A stretch of 64,000 bases of DNA from Nymphaea colorata (GCF_008831285.2 NC_045139.1:21000412-21064411), one strand, 5' to 3'; counted from the stretch's first letter, positions 22,613-35,783 are shown. Notes: generated by a model from the sequence alone, not told the origin. Numbers and translations: made by a program.

Positions 22613-24727
22613 CAAAAATAAAACTCAATATTGATGTAAGTTTTACATTGAGTGGCCTGGACAAAGGAGAGTGCATTTCGGTAAGATGGAAAAAGAAAAC
22701 TCATTAAGAAAGCCCAAGCTGGCATTAGGGTCGCAAATGGCTTGAACCTGACCTGAAAATATTGTCAATTAGTGCACAAAATTTGATTTTGGTTCCAACC
22801 ATGGCTGTCCCTATGGTGCTCACCAGGTAGCTGCCCATAACAAAATGAAGTCCTATGGGGCCATTTGGTAATAAGAATGACAATAAACTGTTCCATAAAA
22901 TTCCATTAATTTACGTGGACCAGTTTGTTATTGTTCTCATTGCTAAATAACTCCTAAGAGGCTGTTTAGCACTAATATGAATTTATGACTGCACAAAAAA
23001 ATTCGTGAACCCCACAACAAAGTATTCCATGAAAAGCCGTAAATATGTTAGGAAGAATCACTAAATAGTAACACTCTATTATAAGTGGCAAACAGCCGTA
23101 AATATGTTAGGAAGGCCATTTCACTTCACATGGCGATATGGGCCCTACACATTTGATTCCGTTAATTAGAATAATATGTCCGATTTGTTTTAAATCTATG
23201 GATAATACTATACGACGTTACAAGACATATGCTTGTCTATAGAAAGTTAAAACTGCTGATCTTTATGACATTATTTTATTATACTTGGTGTAAAACCTAA
23301 CGAATTGTGGTAAAGCATTAATAAGAATAAAATTTTGAATGGTTGAATTATCCCAGATAGGGGTGCACGTACCTGGCTTGGGTTTGTCGAGGATAACGTT
23401 CTTCACCCAGGCAGCAAATGGTGAAGTTTGAGTTGGACCAGGAAAAGGAAAAGCATATTGAACTTAACACATACATTATCTATAAACCTAAATCAAGCAT
23501 ATATTTATGTGATAAACTGTAGAAATAGTGCTTGGATCAGATTGTTCGTATCAGATACCCGAGTAAATTAAACCTTTTAGTGTTTCAGGTTGATGGTGTT
23601 GGTATTTAGGGTTGTAAATGGGTCACACACACACACACACATATATATATAATATTTGGTTTCAACCATATGTTATTTTCCTACACCAAATCCAACTTCA
23701 AGCTGACATCCTACGAGTTCAGCTGGACTGGATCCGAACCAATCACTTCGATATTGGTACCCGACTAAGGACCAGAAAATTGGCAAACCTCATACAAAAG
23801 ATGCTTGAAGTTACAATTCACATATACTGCGTGTGTATACGGACAAGAAACAATGCCTGGTAAGGCATGAATGCCTTCTCAAGGACTTCTCAAGGTTTTC
23901 AATGACTTTGAAGCATCATATTCATAAGGGAAGACTTTACGGACAGTTCGTTGGTAGCTTAACAGCTCCCTCCAGTAAGTGAAAGATACATGAGGTTGAC
24001 TGTATTTTTAAAATGGCAGCTGCCTCAGATTTCTTCCCAATTATTTGCAGGACCAAGTCTGTCATGAACAGCACTCATGATGAGCAACCATCGTTAGGTA
24101 GAACTAGAAAGTGGACTAGGCAATTCATGCTAATCTTTCAGTTTAAACTGCCAAATGTCCGCTCAAATCTGAGCGGTTGGTTGGTAAATTGACAATTCAA
24201 GATCATCACTTAAACCCATGGCTTCTTTACATGATGAATGAAACAGTTAACCTTGCTTTATATGAATATCATGATCTTGTCTTGAATAATAGAAACTGTG
24301 TTATTGGGTATATATGAAGCCAGTGTAAACGACTCTCTCTCTTCAATATACTTTTGATAAATTTGAAACCTTTTACTTTAGGAGTAACAGGAAAGATAGA
24401 TGTAATTTGAACTCCTGATTTCCAATCTCAAAAACTGATCTGTACCTTTCGCTCATCAGAAACGTCACTTTAATAATACCAAACATTTTTTTTTTCTTTA
24501 CTTTTGACATATGTGCATCTTTTTATTTTTATATAAGTATATTCTTAAAGAAATTTTTTGAAGTGGCCCAACCTACCTAATTTATTGCTCCATCAAAATG
24601 TTCAGGACAAAGTTGGTGCCTCAACCCATCTTTCTCTCTATGATCTGCTACTGTTCGGCCCCACTTTCAGGCTTTAAGCTGACGTTTAAGTGACTTGAGG
24701 GACACCAATTCTGGGATGATGCGTGGA
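22613..24727. other. spacer upstream of the peroxidase gene
   Basis: AGCCGTAAATATGTTAGGAAG is repeated at 23033 and 23094. A (CA)n(TA)n tract lies at about 23624-23650. No coding region is supported. Confidence 0.4.
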
Positions 24728-24734
24728 TATATAG
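24728..24734 (+). promoter_or_regulatory. TATA box of the peroxidase gene
   Basis: TATATAG lies 42 nt before ATG 24770, implying a very short leader. A minimal ATG-GAA-TAG reading frame (24758-24766) lies at the expected start region, just before the main ATG. Confidence 0.5.
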
Positions 24735-24769
24735 AGAGGGAGAGGGAAAGGAGAAAGATGGAATAGCAT

Positions 24770-27470
24770 ATGGAGAAGATGGGAGCAGCAGGAGCTCTTG
24801 TGTTCATGTTGGTGTTCATGTATGGAGTTGCAGACGCCAAGTTGGTGCAGAATTTCTACAGCAGCAGCTGCCCTTTGGTCGAGTCCATCGTGAAGCAAGT
24901 GGTCGTCACAAAGATTAGCCAGACCTTCGTAACAGTTCCGGCTACCCTTCGCCTCTTCTTCCATGACTGCTTCGTCAAGGTACCGATGATCATCCCGCCT
25001 TAGTATTATCACCGCTGCATCCAAATATTCGCACAGTAACTGAACCTAACTCTTAATGTTCATTCGATGGGCAAAATCTTAGACAATCACTGTATGTTTT
25101 GAACAAGTTATGTCAATTTTATCATATGGTATACATGTTCGAAAAACAGCATTGAACATCGCATTAATTTTGGACATGTACACCAAATCATGGTGCACTA
25201 ATGGACTTATGGGAACCAACTTCTGCGCAAGCCTAAACAAGTATAAGCCTTAATTAATAGAGGAACAGAAGTACAAACGACGGGGTGTATTTGAAGCTGC
25301 GGAACTGGGATGGCAAAGTCTGAGACCTTTGGTTGCGGTTTTCTCATGTTAAGAAAGAAAGAATCCAGTAACTTATTTTGCCCGGTACAAATTAATTATG
25401 TATTTGGATGTCTTTAGCTCTAAAGTATGGACCAACTAGATGAAAGAAATATGTATTAATCAGTATTTTTCAGAGATCAGTTGCAGGAAAAAAAAGAAAA
25501 GAAAAGAAGGGAATTCAACAAAGAAAAGGTATTAAATTAATAGGTCTAAACGTTCTTGTTTCATGTTTCTGTCCCTGTTGTTCATGCAATATTGCTCAGC
25601 AATATCCTTCTAATTTTCCGTTCTCGGTTTTTAGGTTTACGTATGTTCTTCTCATCTTTATCTCAAGACTCTAAAAGGTCAAAGTACTACATATGATCAT
25701 CATTAATCTAAGCAACGGTTCGTTTTGCATTGTTCAGGGCTGTGATGCTTCAATTATGATTCAGTCTTCTAAAGGAGACGCAGAAAAAGATGCGCCGGAC
25801 AATTTGTCCCTTGCTGGAGATGGGTTCGACACAGTGATCAAGGCCAAACAGGCCGTGGAAGCAGTGTGCCCAGGCGTCGTCTCTTGTGCTGATGTCCTAG
25901 CAATTGCAGCGAGGGATGTGGTTTCCCTGGTAAACACTCACACCCTCACAGAACATTTTCAGACCCGAGTCTCACCCATGCTTCGTTTATCATCTTTCTA
26001 GGATACGATAAAAAGGGATAAAAGAAGCATTGGACATACTTGGGTTTATTGGTTCACTGTGGGAAGTATACCCTAAACAGGCAGTAGTCCATCCCCCCTT
26101 TCCACCTGTTCATCCCCCCTTTCCACCTGTTCAGGAGGCATAGGACTACTTCAAGGCTTGGGTGGGGAGTGAGGTTTGGTTCAGAGAAGTACCATCCACA
26201 AGAATTGAATTTATAACCAGACTTTCACCGGCCAACCAATCTAAGCCCCTCGGTGCGGTTTACTGGCTAGGTATTGGGATCACATCCAGAGGCTTTTCAA
26301 TTTAATTTGCTGTGAGAGTCCCAGTCAACCAAACAAAACCATGAATTCACCCAACCAGGTGGATCTCCAATCACTTTCCTATTTGGAAATAAAAAATATG
26401 GATAGTTGACAAACCTGTTACTTGGGTTATTGGCTTTGGTGGAAGCTAAGAAGATGGATTCCCATCACCTAGTATAAAAATATTGGCCTCAATGGGGGCA
26501 TTGTGCAACCAGGTGAAAAGGCCGTTCACATCTAAGGGAATTGAGGTTTGAATCTCATGACCGCTGCCACGTTCTCATGTATTATTCTTTTTGACCACCA
26601 AACAGTGGTAAACACAAACAACACTCAAACTTAAAAGTTGAAGGGTGTATCATACGTCAATTTAGGCTCTAAAGTAAGGTAGAATGTCATTTTGAGACAT
26701 AAGGGTATGACCTTAAGGGGTTTACACTCAAGGCAGTTTAGCTTCCTCTAAGTAAAGTAAACATTAAAAGAATATATATGAAACTATTGAACCAAGTCCT
26801 CACTCACATTAATATGGACCTTGCAGGCGTTGAACTGGGTGTGACATCGGTTCTGGTTTTTTAATTTAATTTTGGTTTGGGTTCGTGGATGCAGTCTGGA
26901 GGGCCATTTTTCAACGTTGAGCTGGGTCGCCTGGATGGGCTTGTCTCGCTTGCATCAAATGTACCAGGCAATCTGCCGCAGCCGGACTTCAGTCTAAACC
27001 TACTGAGCTGGATCTTCCGAAAGAACAACCTGACGGAGGCCGATATGGTGGCACTCTCTGGAGCCCATACCCTTGGCTTCTCCCACTGCTCCAAGTTCTC
27101 CAGCCGCCTCTACAACTTCAGCTCCAGCAGGACCATGGATCCTACACTCAACCCAGCCTACGCCCAGCAGCTAATGAGCCAGTGCCCGCAGACCGTTGAC
27201 CCCACCATTGCGGTTCAGCTTGATCCAGTCACCAGCCTTACCTTCGACAATGTCTATTACAAAAACCTGGTCGATGGGAAGGGCCTGCTCACCTCTGACC
27301 AGACTCTCTTCAGCAGCCGGCGGAGCAGACAGATGGTGCGTGACTTTGCAGCAAACCAGACTAAATTCTTTGTTGCGTTCGCCAGCGCCATGGTCAAACT
27401 GGGCCGGCTGCAAGCCAAGACTGGGAGCCAAGGAGAGATAAGAAGCAACTGTGCTGCTTTCAATGCTTAA
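24770..27470 (+). CDS. class III secretory peroxidase (three exons)
   Basis: Heme enzyme using H2O2 to oxidise phenolics in the cell wall or vacuole. Exons: 24770-24979, 25738-25929, 26895-27470; introns 758 and 965 bp, both GT-AG and phase 0; 325 residues in all, normal for the family. Residues 1-23 form a signal peptide ending ADA; mature start [12 protein letters not shown]. Seen: distal site RLFFHDCF (Arg61, His65), GCDASI after intron 1, [12 protein letters not shown] before intron 2, substrate-channel LPQP (161-164), proximal [13 protein letters not shown] with His192, and all eight family cysteines: 34, 67, 72, 114, 120, 199, 231, 320. The spacing fits the four family disulfides: 34-114, 67-72, 120-320, 199-231. 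The third intron common in this family is absent. The ATG at 24770 is chosen; Met4 is an alternative. Intron 2 holds a SINE-like repeat. No stop or frameshift; I cannot name the specific isoform. Confidence 0.95.
26090..26131 (+). repeat. 21 bp tandem duplication in peroxidase intron 2
   Basis: CATCCCCCCTTTCCACCTGTT occurs twice back to back. Confidence 0.95.
26488..26770 (+). mobile_element. SINE-like tRNA-related repeat, copy 2, inside peroxidase intron 2
   Basis: Collinear with 22355-22612: it starts CCTCAATGGGGGCA, has a B-box-like AGGTTTGAATCTC near 26544, then the TATGACCTTA and GGCAGTTTAG blocks and a CATTAAAA end. It is diverged from copy 1 and so not recent. Confidence 0.45.
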
Positions 27471-30035
27471 TTGGTAGCTAGAGACTCGTAAAATGATGCA
27501 CCAAACAGGCTGGTAAGGGCACTTCGGCATTTCATGGCGGTCTTGAATTGACCATCTATCGTCGCAGTTAAAAAGGGTTATCCTAAGTTTGGTTTCTTTG
27601 TTTCTGAAAAAATGGTTATTAGTATTTGTCTGGCTATGGGGTTATTCTTCTACATAATGCAGAAACGTCCGCTCCCAAATGAACGGGTGGTTTCCCTTAC
27701 GTCTCTTGAATTTGTATAAGATAAGGTGGCAAAAAATGAAGATTGATGAGCAATAATATTTTGGTCCATGAATCATAAACATTAGTCTTTGTGCTCCATG
27801 AATCTATCCAATATTTGAGACAGAGAAATACTAACACAATGTTCCTATAGCAGAATGCCCACTAAGGATCTCACAGTATACATGTATTACATAGAGTACA
27901 TCTCAAGACTCGCAAAGTTGTCCGAACAGATGCACCCGACCCACTCATGTCAAACACTTTAAAGAGATCCCGAATCCACTGCAAAAATTTCTGAAGTTTG
28001 AATTGCTAATAATAACTAAAAAAATTAAACAAACAAATTAGAGATTTTTCTTTTCTCCAATTGAAAGTGTTGCAAGGACATGGCCAAGCCAAAGTACAGA
28101 CAACGGTCTTGAAACTTCATCCAAGGTCCTCAATTTAAGGTTCCCTTCTTACATATCTTGGGCAACTATTGCTATGAAAAGAGAATATCGGCCATGAAAG
28201 GATAGATCCAGTGACACTCTTCAAATATTTCCGTTAGAATTATACACCATTACTAACATAGCACGAGAAAAACTAAGTTAATAGGAGAATGAAAGTGGCC
28301 ATTTGCTTTGTAATAACAAATGCAGTACTACCATAAAGCAGTGCAAGCTGTTGCATGGGTCTACCAACCAAGCTCATATTATCTATTCAGAAGAATTTAT
28401 TACCCTATTAATAAATTCAAAGCAACCAATGTGATACGTATAAGATTTCATATACACAAACTTCAAAATCATTCTGGGTTTATGCCCCTAATTTATTATA
28501 GAAATACATGCAAAAATATGTCTAAGAAAGTAGCTTTACAAAGAACCAACGAAAAAGCCAAGCCCAGCAGCCATCCAAACCTATTAAGACTTGGCCCATG
28601 ATTAAGGAAACAACTCAGTTGAAAGATATATAGACCAAATTTACAGATAGAAAAGAATCATGGGAGCTCATGACACATCTCAAGCGCTGGGTTAGTAGCC
28701 GAGGCACATGCGGACTTATGTAGGAAATTTCCCACACTGACTTGCATGAATTACTTATTTACATATTAGTGCATATAGATAGTCATTTGTTTAGTCATTT
28801 GCTGGTTTCCATTGACTTTTTTGAAAGGTTTGCTTGTTAGCCAGAAAATCCGGTCTCGACACTGCCCTAGGTTTGTTCAAATAAGAAGGAAGATTGTCTC
28901 AATTCATAGTTGTGTAAAGTGCAGGGTTCAATATGAGCTTACACACCTAAGGGGAGACCTTGTTCCACACAAACCTACAAGCAAGGGCCAACATCAAAAA
29001 ACGGAAAGGAAATGACTTAGACATGACAACAGATTTGGGGTTAGAACACGGGCCTCGCAACATTCAAATCCACCATGTTGAACATAACCACGATGGAAAA
29101 TCATGCCGATGTTACATCTAGAATCATTAGAACAATAAACATGCTGGCGAAAATAACGACATGGTGCTATTTCTGGAAAAATTGAAACACACATAAAAAA
29201 GATAAAGATCATGTTATGGTTGGTGCTGACAAATTCAATTTCAAAATATTGATAAGGGAAAGCTTATCAAGATAACAATATACCTTCCCCATGATTGTTG
29301 TAACTGGTACGTACTTGCATGTTTAAGGGGTGAGTTCTTCATATATTTTCTTTTGTCTGTATTGATTTAGCCTTTCTCCAAATAAAAAATAAACAGCTAT
29401 CTATCTTGCCCTCTCTCATGGATGTCTAAGTGTCTTAGAATTTGTTGCTGTTTTACGAATAGGCAGAATAGACCATCATGTTTTCCATGTCACTGTCATG
29501 TCTCAATAGACAATGGTATGAAATATGTTCATTATTTGGTAGAAACAAAAAAAATGTTTGCTCTGTCTATCATTTGACTCGCAGACGACATATTGGCACC
29601 CACTAGCTCTTTCAAAAGAATTGGCATGATCTAGCAATCAAATGTATTATCACCCAGTGACTAATTCATTCAAAAAAATTGCCATGTGCCAGCAGTCCAA
29701 ATTAACAAGTTGGTCTTCACTAGGTGATATAGAGGCATTTCAGCGAACAATTCATGTGCACCAAAATTTGATATACTAATATGAGAATATGTTGCCCAAC
29801 CTCTAATGCAAATGTCAATGTATAATTTATGGGGCAGCAGAAAATATGAATGAAATATTTGAGTGCACTAGAACAAGAAGACAATCAAGTGCAAAGCAAA
29901 GGGAAGCAGAAAAAGAGACAAAGGGAGGCAGCAAATTGTTCAAAGGGACTGCAATCTTCAAGCTTTTGCCCTCTATTGATGCCTTTTGAAATTTGAAAGA
30001 GGGATAGAGTTTCTTTAATTTTCTTGCAAGAGCTA
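27471..30035. other. peroxidase 3' flank and spacer
   Basis: The first 200 bp are the probable 3' untranslated region; no canonical AATAAA is evident. Beyond that are scattered short frames of under 95 codons, none recognisable, in AT-rich DNA. Confidence 0.4.
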
Positions 30036-30141
30036 TATATATATTTATCTCTATATATAGATATAGAGAGAGAGAGAGAGAGTGGGAGATAGAGAGAGAG
30101 AGGGAGATAGAGAGAGAGAGGGAGATAGAGAGAGAGAGAGA
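30036..30141 (+). repeat. (TA)n / GAGAGG-GAGATA simple repeat
   Basis: A short TA tract followed by GA runs interrupted by three GGGAGATA units with a period of about 24 bp. Confidence 0.9.
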
Positions 30142-31169
30142 ATTTCAAGGTCCAACATAATGTTTGACACTAAAACTGAGTACAAATCCCCTCAATAAAA
30201 CCCAAATAGAAATAGAGAATCAACCATAGCAACAACAAAAAATCAACCAAAATTGAAAAACACATGTGGTATATTCAGCTTAGTGCCCAAAATGTTGTTG
30301 GAAACTAAGTCCAAATTGTCATTCAAGTTAAAAGGGTTGTATGAGACACTTTGTGAAATGTTATGTTTTTTTTTTTTATAAAAGAGCATTCAAAGAAGAG
30401 ATTAGAAAAGGAAAATGTGTATGGCACCCTGGGAGAGAAAAACAGTGAGCAAAAGAGTGAAGAAAAAAGAAGAGAATGAAATTCAAAGGGTAGTGCCTAT
30501 GCCTATCATGAAGGCTTCATGCAAAACGTGAAAGAAGTGATTTTTATGGATTGAAGGTATTTTGCAAGAGTGGAGAACAATGCTTTACCATCATTGAAGA
30601 GAAAGTTTGCATTTTTTTTGTACTTGTCTAGAAAAGGGAATAATGATCCACCTTCATTGAAGAAAAAGTTTACATTCTTATTGTGGTTATTGTATGAGTT
30701 TTAAAAAACCCTTGAGATAAATTCTGAAGAACCTGTCTACATAGTGAATGGATTTGGTATTTAGATATTATCTGTATCCATGGTCTGGTTCCCCATTCAT
30801 AATTGGGCACCGGATAAATGGAAATCATAAAACTAATGCTAATGGTGAACTAATGCTAATGACGAGATCCCATCCATAAATATACAAACAAATTTAAAAA
30901 CTGAAAATGTTGTTTTGTTTTGAGTTGAAGACACATGTTATTGTAGATGCCAAAATATATGTTCCCTTATGTTTATATGCTGAAAGAAGCCAATAGTGAA
31001 AGTATAAACAGTTTAATTTGAATTTTTACTTTTTTTGGCATGTATCCTTTTTTGGGTTGTGATTATTTAAGGCCCAAAAAGTTGGTACCAAAACTTTTGT
31101 AAAGTGCATACTAAGTGTTTACTGATTTACTTCAAAGAAGTTGAAGTTGTGTGGAGATTAAAGGGAGAT
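30142..31169. other. spacer, possibly the 5' part of the copia element
   Basis: A sequence with a related pair of segments (TTTGCATTTT.TTTGTACTTGTCTAGAAAAGG and AAAGTTTACATTCTTATTGTGG) around 30600-30690. No LTR boundary or primer-binding site could be fixed. Confidence 0.3.
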
Positions 31170-33026
31170 GTAGTATGTTTTCCTTTGAATTCCGCACTTA
31201 ACTAAGGCAAATTATGAGAATTGGAGTGCAAATGGATGTTTTGTTGGTATCACAAGAGTTATAAGATATTGTTGAGAAGGGATATATTGAATCTAGTTTC
31301 GAAAGAGATGCTATTTCCAATCAAAATGAGAAAGATGCTCTTAAAGTCTTTCAAAAAAAACTAAAAGAGCATTGTTTTTATATACCAAGGGATGGATAAG
31401 AGTAATTTTGAGAAGATGGCATATGCACCATCATCAAAAGAGGCTTGGGACATATTGAAGACTATAAAGTATTGAGAATGTTATTAAGGCCTAATTGCAA
31501 ATGTTAAGAGCCAAGTTTGAGACTTTGCAAATGAAGGAAGGTGAATTCATTTCCAACTATTTTTTCAAAGTACAAGTAGTAGCAAATCAATTGAAGAGGA
31601 ATGGAAAAAACATTGATGATGCTTGTGTTGTTTCTAAGATCTTTTACTTCCAAGTTTGAGCATATGGTTATGGCTATTGAATACTCTAAATATTTGGACT
31701 ACATGACGGTTGATCAATTGATGGGCTCCTTGCAAGTTTATGAGCAAATAATGAATAAAAAAACAAATAGTTTGGTTGAGGATTCTTTGTAAACCAATCT
31801 TCTATTGATAGATGAAGAGGAGTCCTCTTCAAGTGGCCAAAGAGGAAGGGGACATGGAAACCAAGGAAGAGGTTATGGTTATCGAAATAGAGGTGAACGA
31901 GGCAACTCACATAATGGTGGTTGACATAACTAAAGTTTCAATGCTTTAAGAGGTCATGTCATGGTAGAAGAAACTTCAGTAGCAAAGCTTTGATGAGAAA
32001 CATAAAATGCTTTAATTGTAAAAAATATGAGCATTATAGTTCGGAGTGTAGAATCAAGTCTAATGATGTCAAGGAGCATATGAACTATTTTGAGAAGAAT
32101 GAAAATGAAGCAGAGTCGACACTTTTTCTTGCGTATAATATTGTTGAAAGTGAATCAAATAGTATCTTGACATAGGTACAAGCAATCATATGTGGGGTAA
32201 TAAACAAATATTTGTGGAACTCAATGCAAGTGTCAAAGCAATGATACATTTGGAGATGACAACCAAAGACTAGTAAGAGGCAAAGATAAAATTCATATCA
32301 AACTTAAAGATGAAAGTCAATAATTTATATCTGATGATTATGATGTTCATAAAATGAAGAGTAATATTTTTAGCTTGGGGCAACTTTTGGAAGAAGGGCA
32401 CGGCATTAACATGAAGGATATTTTTCTTTCTTTAAGATATCAAAAGAAAAATTTGATTGCAAGTGTACCTATGAGCAAAAACTTACATGTTTATTTTGGA
32501 GATTGAAAACCATGTATCTAATTTTTTAAAAGCTTTTATAAATGACATCTCTTGGTTGGGTCACTTGCGTTATAGGCATCCAAAGTTTGATTGCTTGAAG
32601 ACTTTAACAGAATTGAATAAGGCGCAAACGCTTCTGGTGATTGACATTCTCATGGCACATGTGAATGGTGCATTCTTTGCAAACAACATAGAAAGAGTTT
32701 CACAAGACATGAAAAAGCCTAAAAGAATGAAAAGCTTGAAAAGACTATAGAATAAAACTGATATTATTGATGAGTATCTAACTCTTTTTTGTTTCTTTAT
32801 AGACTATGATCATATATGCTATGAAAATGCATGAAAAAGAAGTGGCAAGAAACAATGAAAGAAGAAATCAAAGCAATTGAGAAGAATGATAGATGAGAGT
32901 TGACATCACTTCTACAAGTCCATAAAGCAATTGGAGTGAAGTTTATGTACAAATGCAAAAGTTGAAGTAAAAAGTATAAAGCTGGGTTGATGGCAAAGGG
33001 TTACATGCAAAAACAAGACATCAACT
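31170..33026 (+). mobile_element. decayed Ty1/copia element: gag, zinc knuckle, pre-integrase and start of RT
   Basis: Seen in order: the gag opening (IPHLTKANYENWS, about 31191), the UBN2-type gag core (LRSFTSKFEHMVMAIE... and MTVDQLMGSLQVYEQ, 31640-31760), a CCHC knuckle CFNCKKYEHYSSEC (32005-32050), a protease-region block with SNHMWG (about 32185), the pre-integrase WLGHLRYRHPKFDCLKTL (32547-32600), then a jump to the RT N-terminus (EEIKAIEKNDR.ELTSLLQVHKAIGVKF, 32855-32950). The integrase core is deleted, and stops and frameshifts are scattered. The element continues after the solo LTR at 36383 (a YKKV match to the conserved RT stretch) and is then lost. Confidence 0.85.
33022..33026 (+). 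repeat. left target-site duplication CAACT
   Basis: CAACT directly before the solo LTR; the identical 5-mer follows the LTR at 36383-36387. Confidence 0.85.
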
Positions 33027-34616
33027 TGTTTGCATCCCAAAATTTTCATTGGTTTTGGAGTGCTCCAGAAAAATGAGGTTTTGTTTTGAAAGAGGAAAGA
33101 AAAGGACTCGCCCGTCGGTACGAGGATCGACCGTTCCCGGTGCCTTTACTGGGGGTAATCAACCCAAGGGTTATGTTTATCATTGATGCATTTCGTTTTA
33201 ACTTAAACATCTTTTTGATTCTATATGCGGTGTAGAAAATATTGAAAGTTTGATGTTTCAAACTTTTGAAAAGGTTCTTGAAGAGTTGCTTGAAAATGTG
33301 AAATGTTTTGAGGAAAAAGTGGAACTTGTAAATATCATTTGAAAAGTTTGTGAAATCATTTTGAAATCACTTTAGTGTTCTCTTAAGACTTTAAGTAGGT
33401 TTGAGATTTTGCTCTAATTCGGTTACCACCTAGCTAGAGCTTCATCTCATCTTGCTTAAGTTCTTTTAGAGAGGTACTTGTGATCATAAGTGAAATAAAG
33501 TGGGTGAGAATGCATGGATGCATTTATTCTATATGATTGAAAGAATGTAAAACATTCATACCACAACATTCATCTAAAGTCATTCCTACCACACACATAC
33601 ATCTAAGATTTCGTTGTTATAATTATTGTATATAAGAAGGAAAAGTTTTTGAAAAGGGATAGGGATTGTAAACCATCAAGCATGATTCCAATATTGGGTC
33701 ATTACTTGGTTTGTGGTCTTAATGAAGTTGGTAAATAGAAAGTTTGTGAGAGGAGAATATTAAAAGAATACAAGAGATAAAACATTCTTATGAAATGAAA
33801 GAGAGAGAGATAGAGAAAGACATGCATATATGTATACATGCCATCACGTATACACATATATGAAAGCTTAAGAAAAAAGGATGTATTAATTTGAAGAGAA
33901 AAAAGAGGGGTTTTAGAGGAAAAGAAAAATATACATACGTATGTATGGGTATGTATAAGAAATTTTGTAAGTGGAGATATTTGTCTTGAAAAGGGGAATA
34001 AAATATTTGAAAAAGAGGAAATAGAGCACATATGCATGCACATTCATGCATATATGAAAATTTGTAAAACGAAAAGTGAAAGCATAGAGAGAGAAAGATG
34101 GGGGGATCATCATGTGCGCATGGATGTATATAATATATATATATACATACGTGCCTTCATGAGATTAGAAATCAAGGAATAACTTAAGACTACCAACTTC
34201 AAATTTAATGTGAGCCGGAGGGGAGCTTGGACTCATGCAAGAGTCTTAGCTAAGTCCCTAAGGCCATGCTAGAAGATTGTTTTTTAAAATGTTTTGGAAA
34301 ATATGATTTATATAAGCATAGAATGTTGTTATTTAGTTTGTTGTAATGGATATATTTCTTCCACAATTGGGTATGAAAGAAAACAAGCAATATAACGAGA
34401 TACTCATTAGGGTTCCTAATGGGGTGATTAGGAAAGAAACTTATATGCAATGTCATGAGAATGCATTTTTTAACATGTACATATTCGTGAAGGTTTCTCC
34501 GGGTTGAACAAGTCTCAACCTCAAAAATTAATAATAAGATAAAAATGAAGAACCCCAAGCCACACTCTCATTCTCATCATACATTCATGTATAGACGGAA
34601 AACCAAACAACTATTG

Positions 34617-35510
34617 GCCATGGGGAGATAAAGATGAGAAGAAAATGAAGAAAGGAAGACAATGCTACATTCAATAAAAAGGAAAACATGATTCAATCAT
34701 GAAATGAAAGATTATTTCATCTTTCCATGCTCCTGGTGCACTTGAGCATAACCTCTTGTCTCTAAAAAGAGGTTGAGTGCTATCTCCTTTAGCCATGGGG
34801 AGATGAAGATGAGAATGGAAGATGAAAACAATAACAAGACTATGTTCAAGAAAAAGAAATAGCATAATAATAACATATTAATGAAAAATAACAACAACAA
34901 GAATACTTGAAAGAACATGATTTAATCATAAAACAAAATATCATCTCATCTTCTCATGCTCCTGGTGCACTTGAGCATAGCCTCTTGTCTCTAAAAAGAG
35001 ATTGAGTGTTATCTCCTTTGGCCATAGAGAGATGAAGATGAGAAGAGAAAATGAAAAAATCAACAAGACTATGTTTAAGAAAAAGGAATAGCATAATAAT
35101 AATAACATATTAATGAAAAATAACAACAACAATACTTGAAAGAGCATGATTTAATCATAAAATAAAATATCATATCATCTTTTCATGCTCCCGGTGCACT
35201 TAAACATAGCATCTTGTCTCAAAAAAGAAGTTGAGTGCTATCTCCTTTGGCCATGGGGAGATGAAGATGAGAAGACAAAATGAAAACAATCAACAAGACT
35301 ATGTTCAAGAAAAATGAATAACATAATAATAAGAACATTAATGAAAAATAACAACAACAAGAATACTTGAAAGAGCATGATTTAATCATAAAATAAAAAA
35401 TATCATCTTATCTTCTCATGCTCTCGGTGCACTTGAGCATAGCCTCTTGTCTCTAAAAAGAGGTTGAGTGCTATCTCCTTTGGCCACGGGGAGATGAAGA
35501 TAAGAGAAAA
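34617..35510. repeat. 229 bp tandem array inside the solo LTR, four units
   Basis: The anchor TC(C/T)(T/C)GGTGCA occurs at 34731, 34960, 35189 and 35422, so the period is 229, 229, 233. Every unit carries two short palindromes: TGCTC...GAGCA around the GGTGCAC centre, and CCTCTTGTCTCTAAAAAGAGG. GCCATGGGGAGATGAAGATGAGA closes each unit and also begins the array. Frames on the minus strand are repeated hydrophobic shadows. Confidence 0.92.
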
Positions 35511-35776
35511 AAAAAAGAAATGAGAGAGATGATGATTACATACCTCTAATGAGAAATGACCTAAGGAAGATAAACACCTCCACTTGAAGATCCCCTTAAA
35601 GCTCTAAGATGATGACTCCAAGAGGGTTGTAGCTTGCTCCAGGTTGGAGAGGAAAATAGAGAGAGGAAGAGGGAGAGGGAGAGAGTTCAAGAGAAACTCT
35701 AAGTGTTCAAGTGAGAATACACTAGAGTTTCTCCTAAGGGCCAATCTTGCCCAAGAGGGGGGAAGTTAGGGGTACT

Positions 35777-35783
35777 TATAGAA
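35777..35783 (-). promoter_or_regulatory. TATA-like element of the solo LTR
   Basis: CTATAAG on the minus strand, between the 71 bp array (upstream in U3) and a purine-rich leader-like block at 35640-35700. Confidence 0.35.

Noticed and set aside
34671-35147. Repeated hydrophobic minus-strand ORFs
   Set aside because: They are translations of the 229 bp tandem units; copies differ by frameshifts, so the sequence is not kept as protein.
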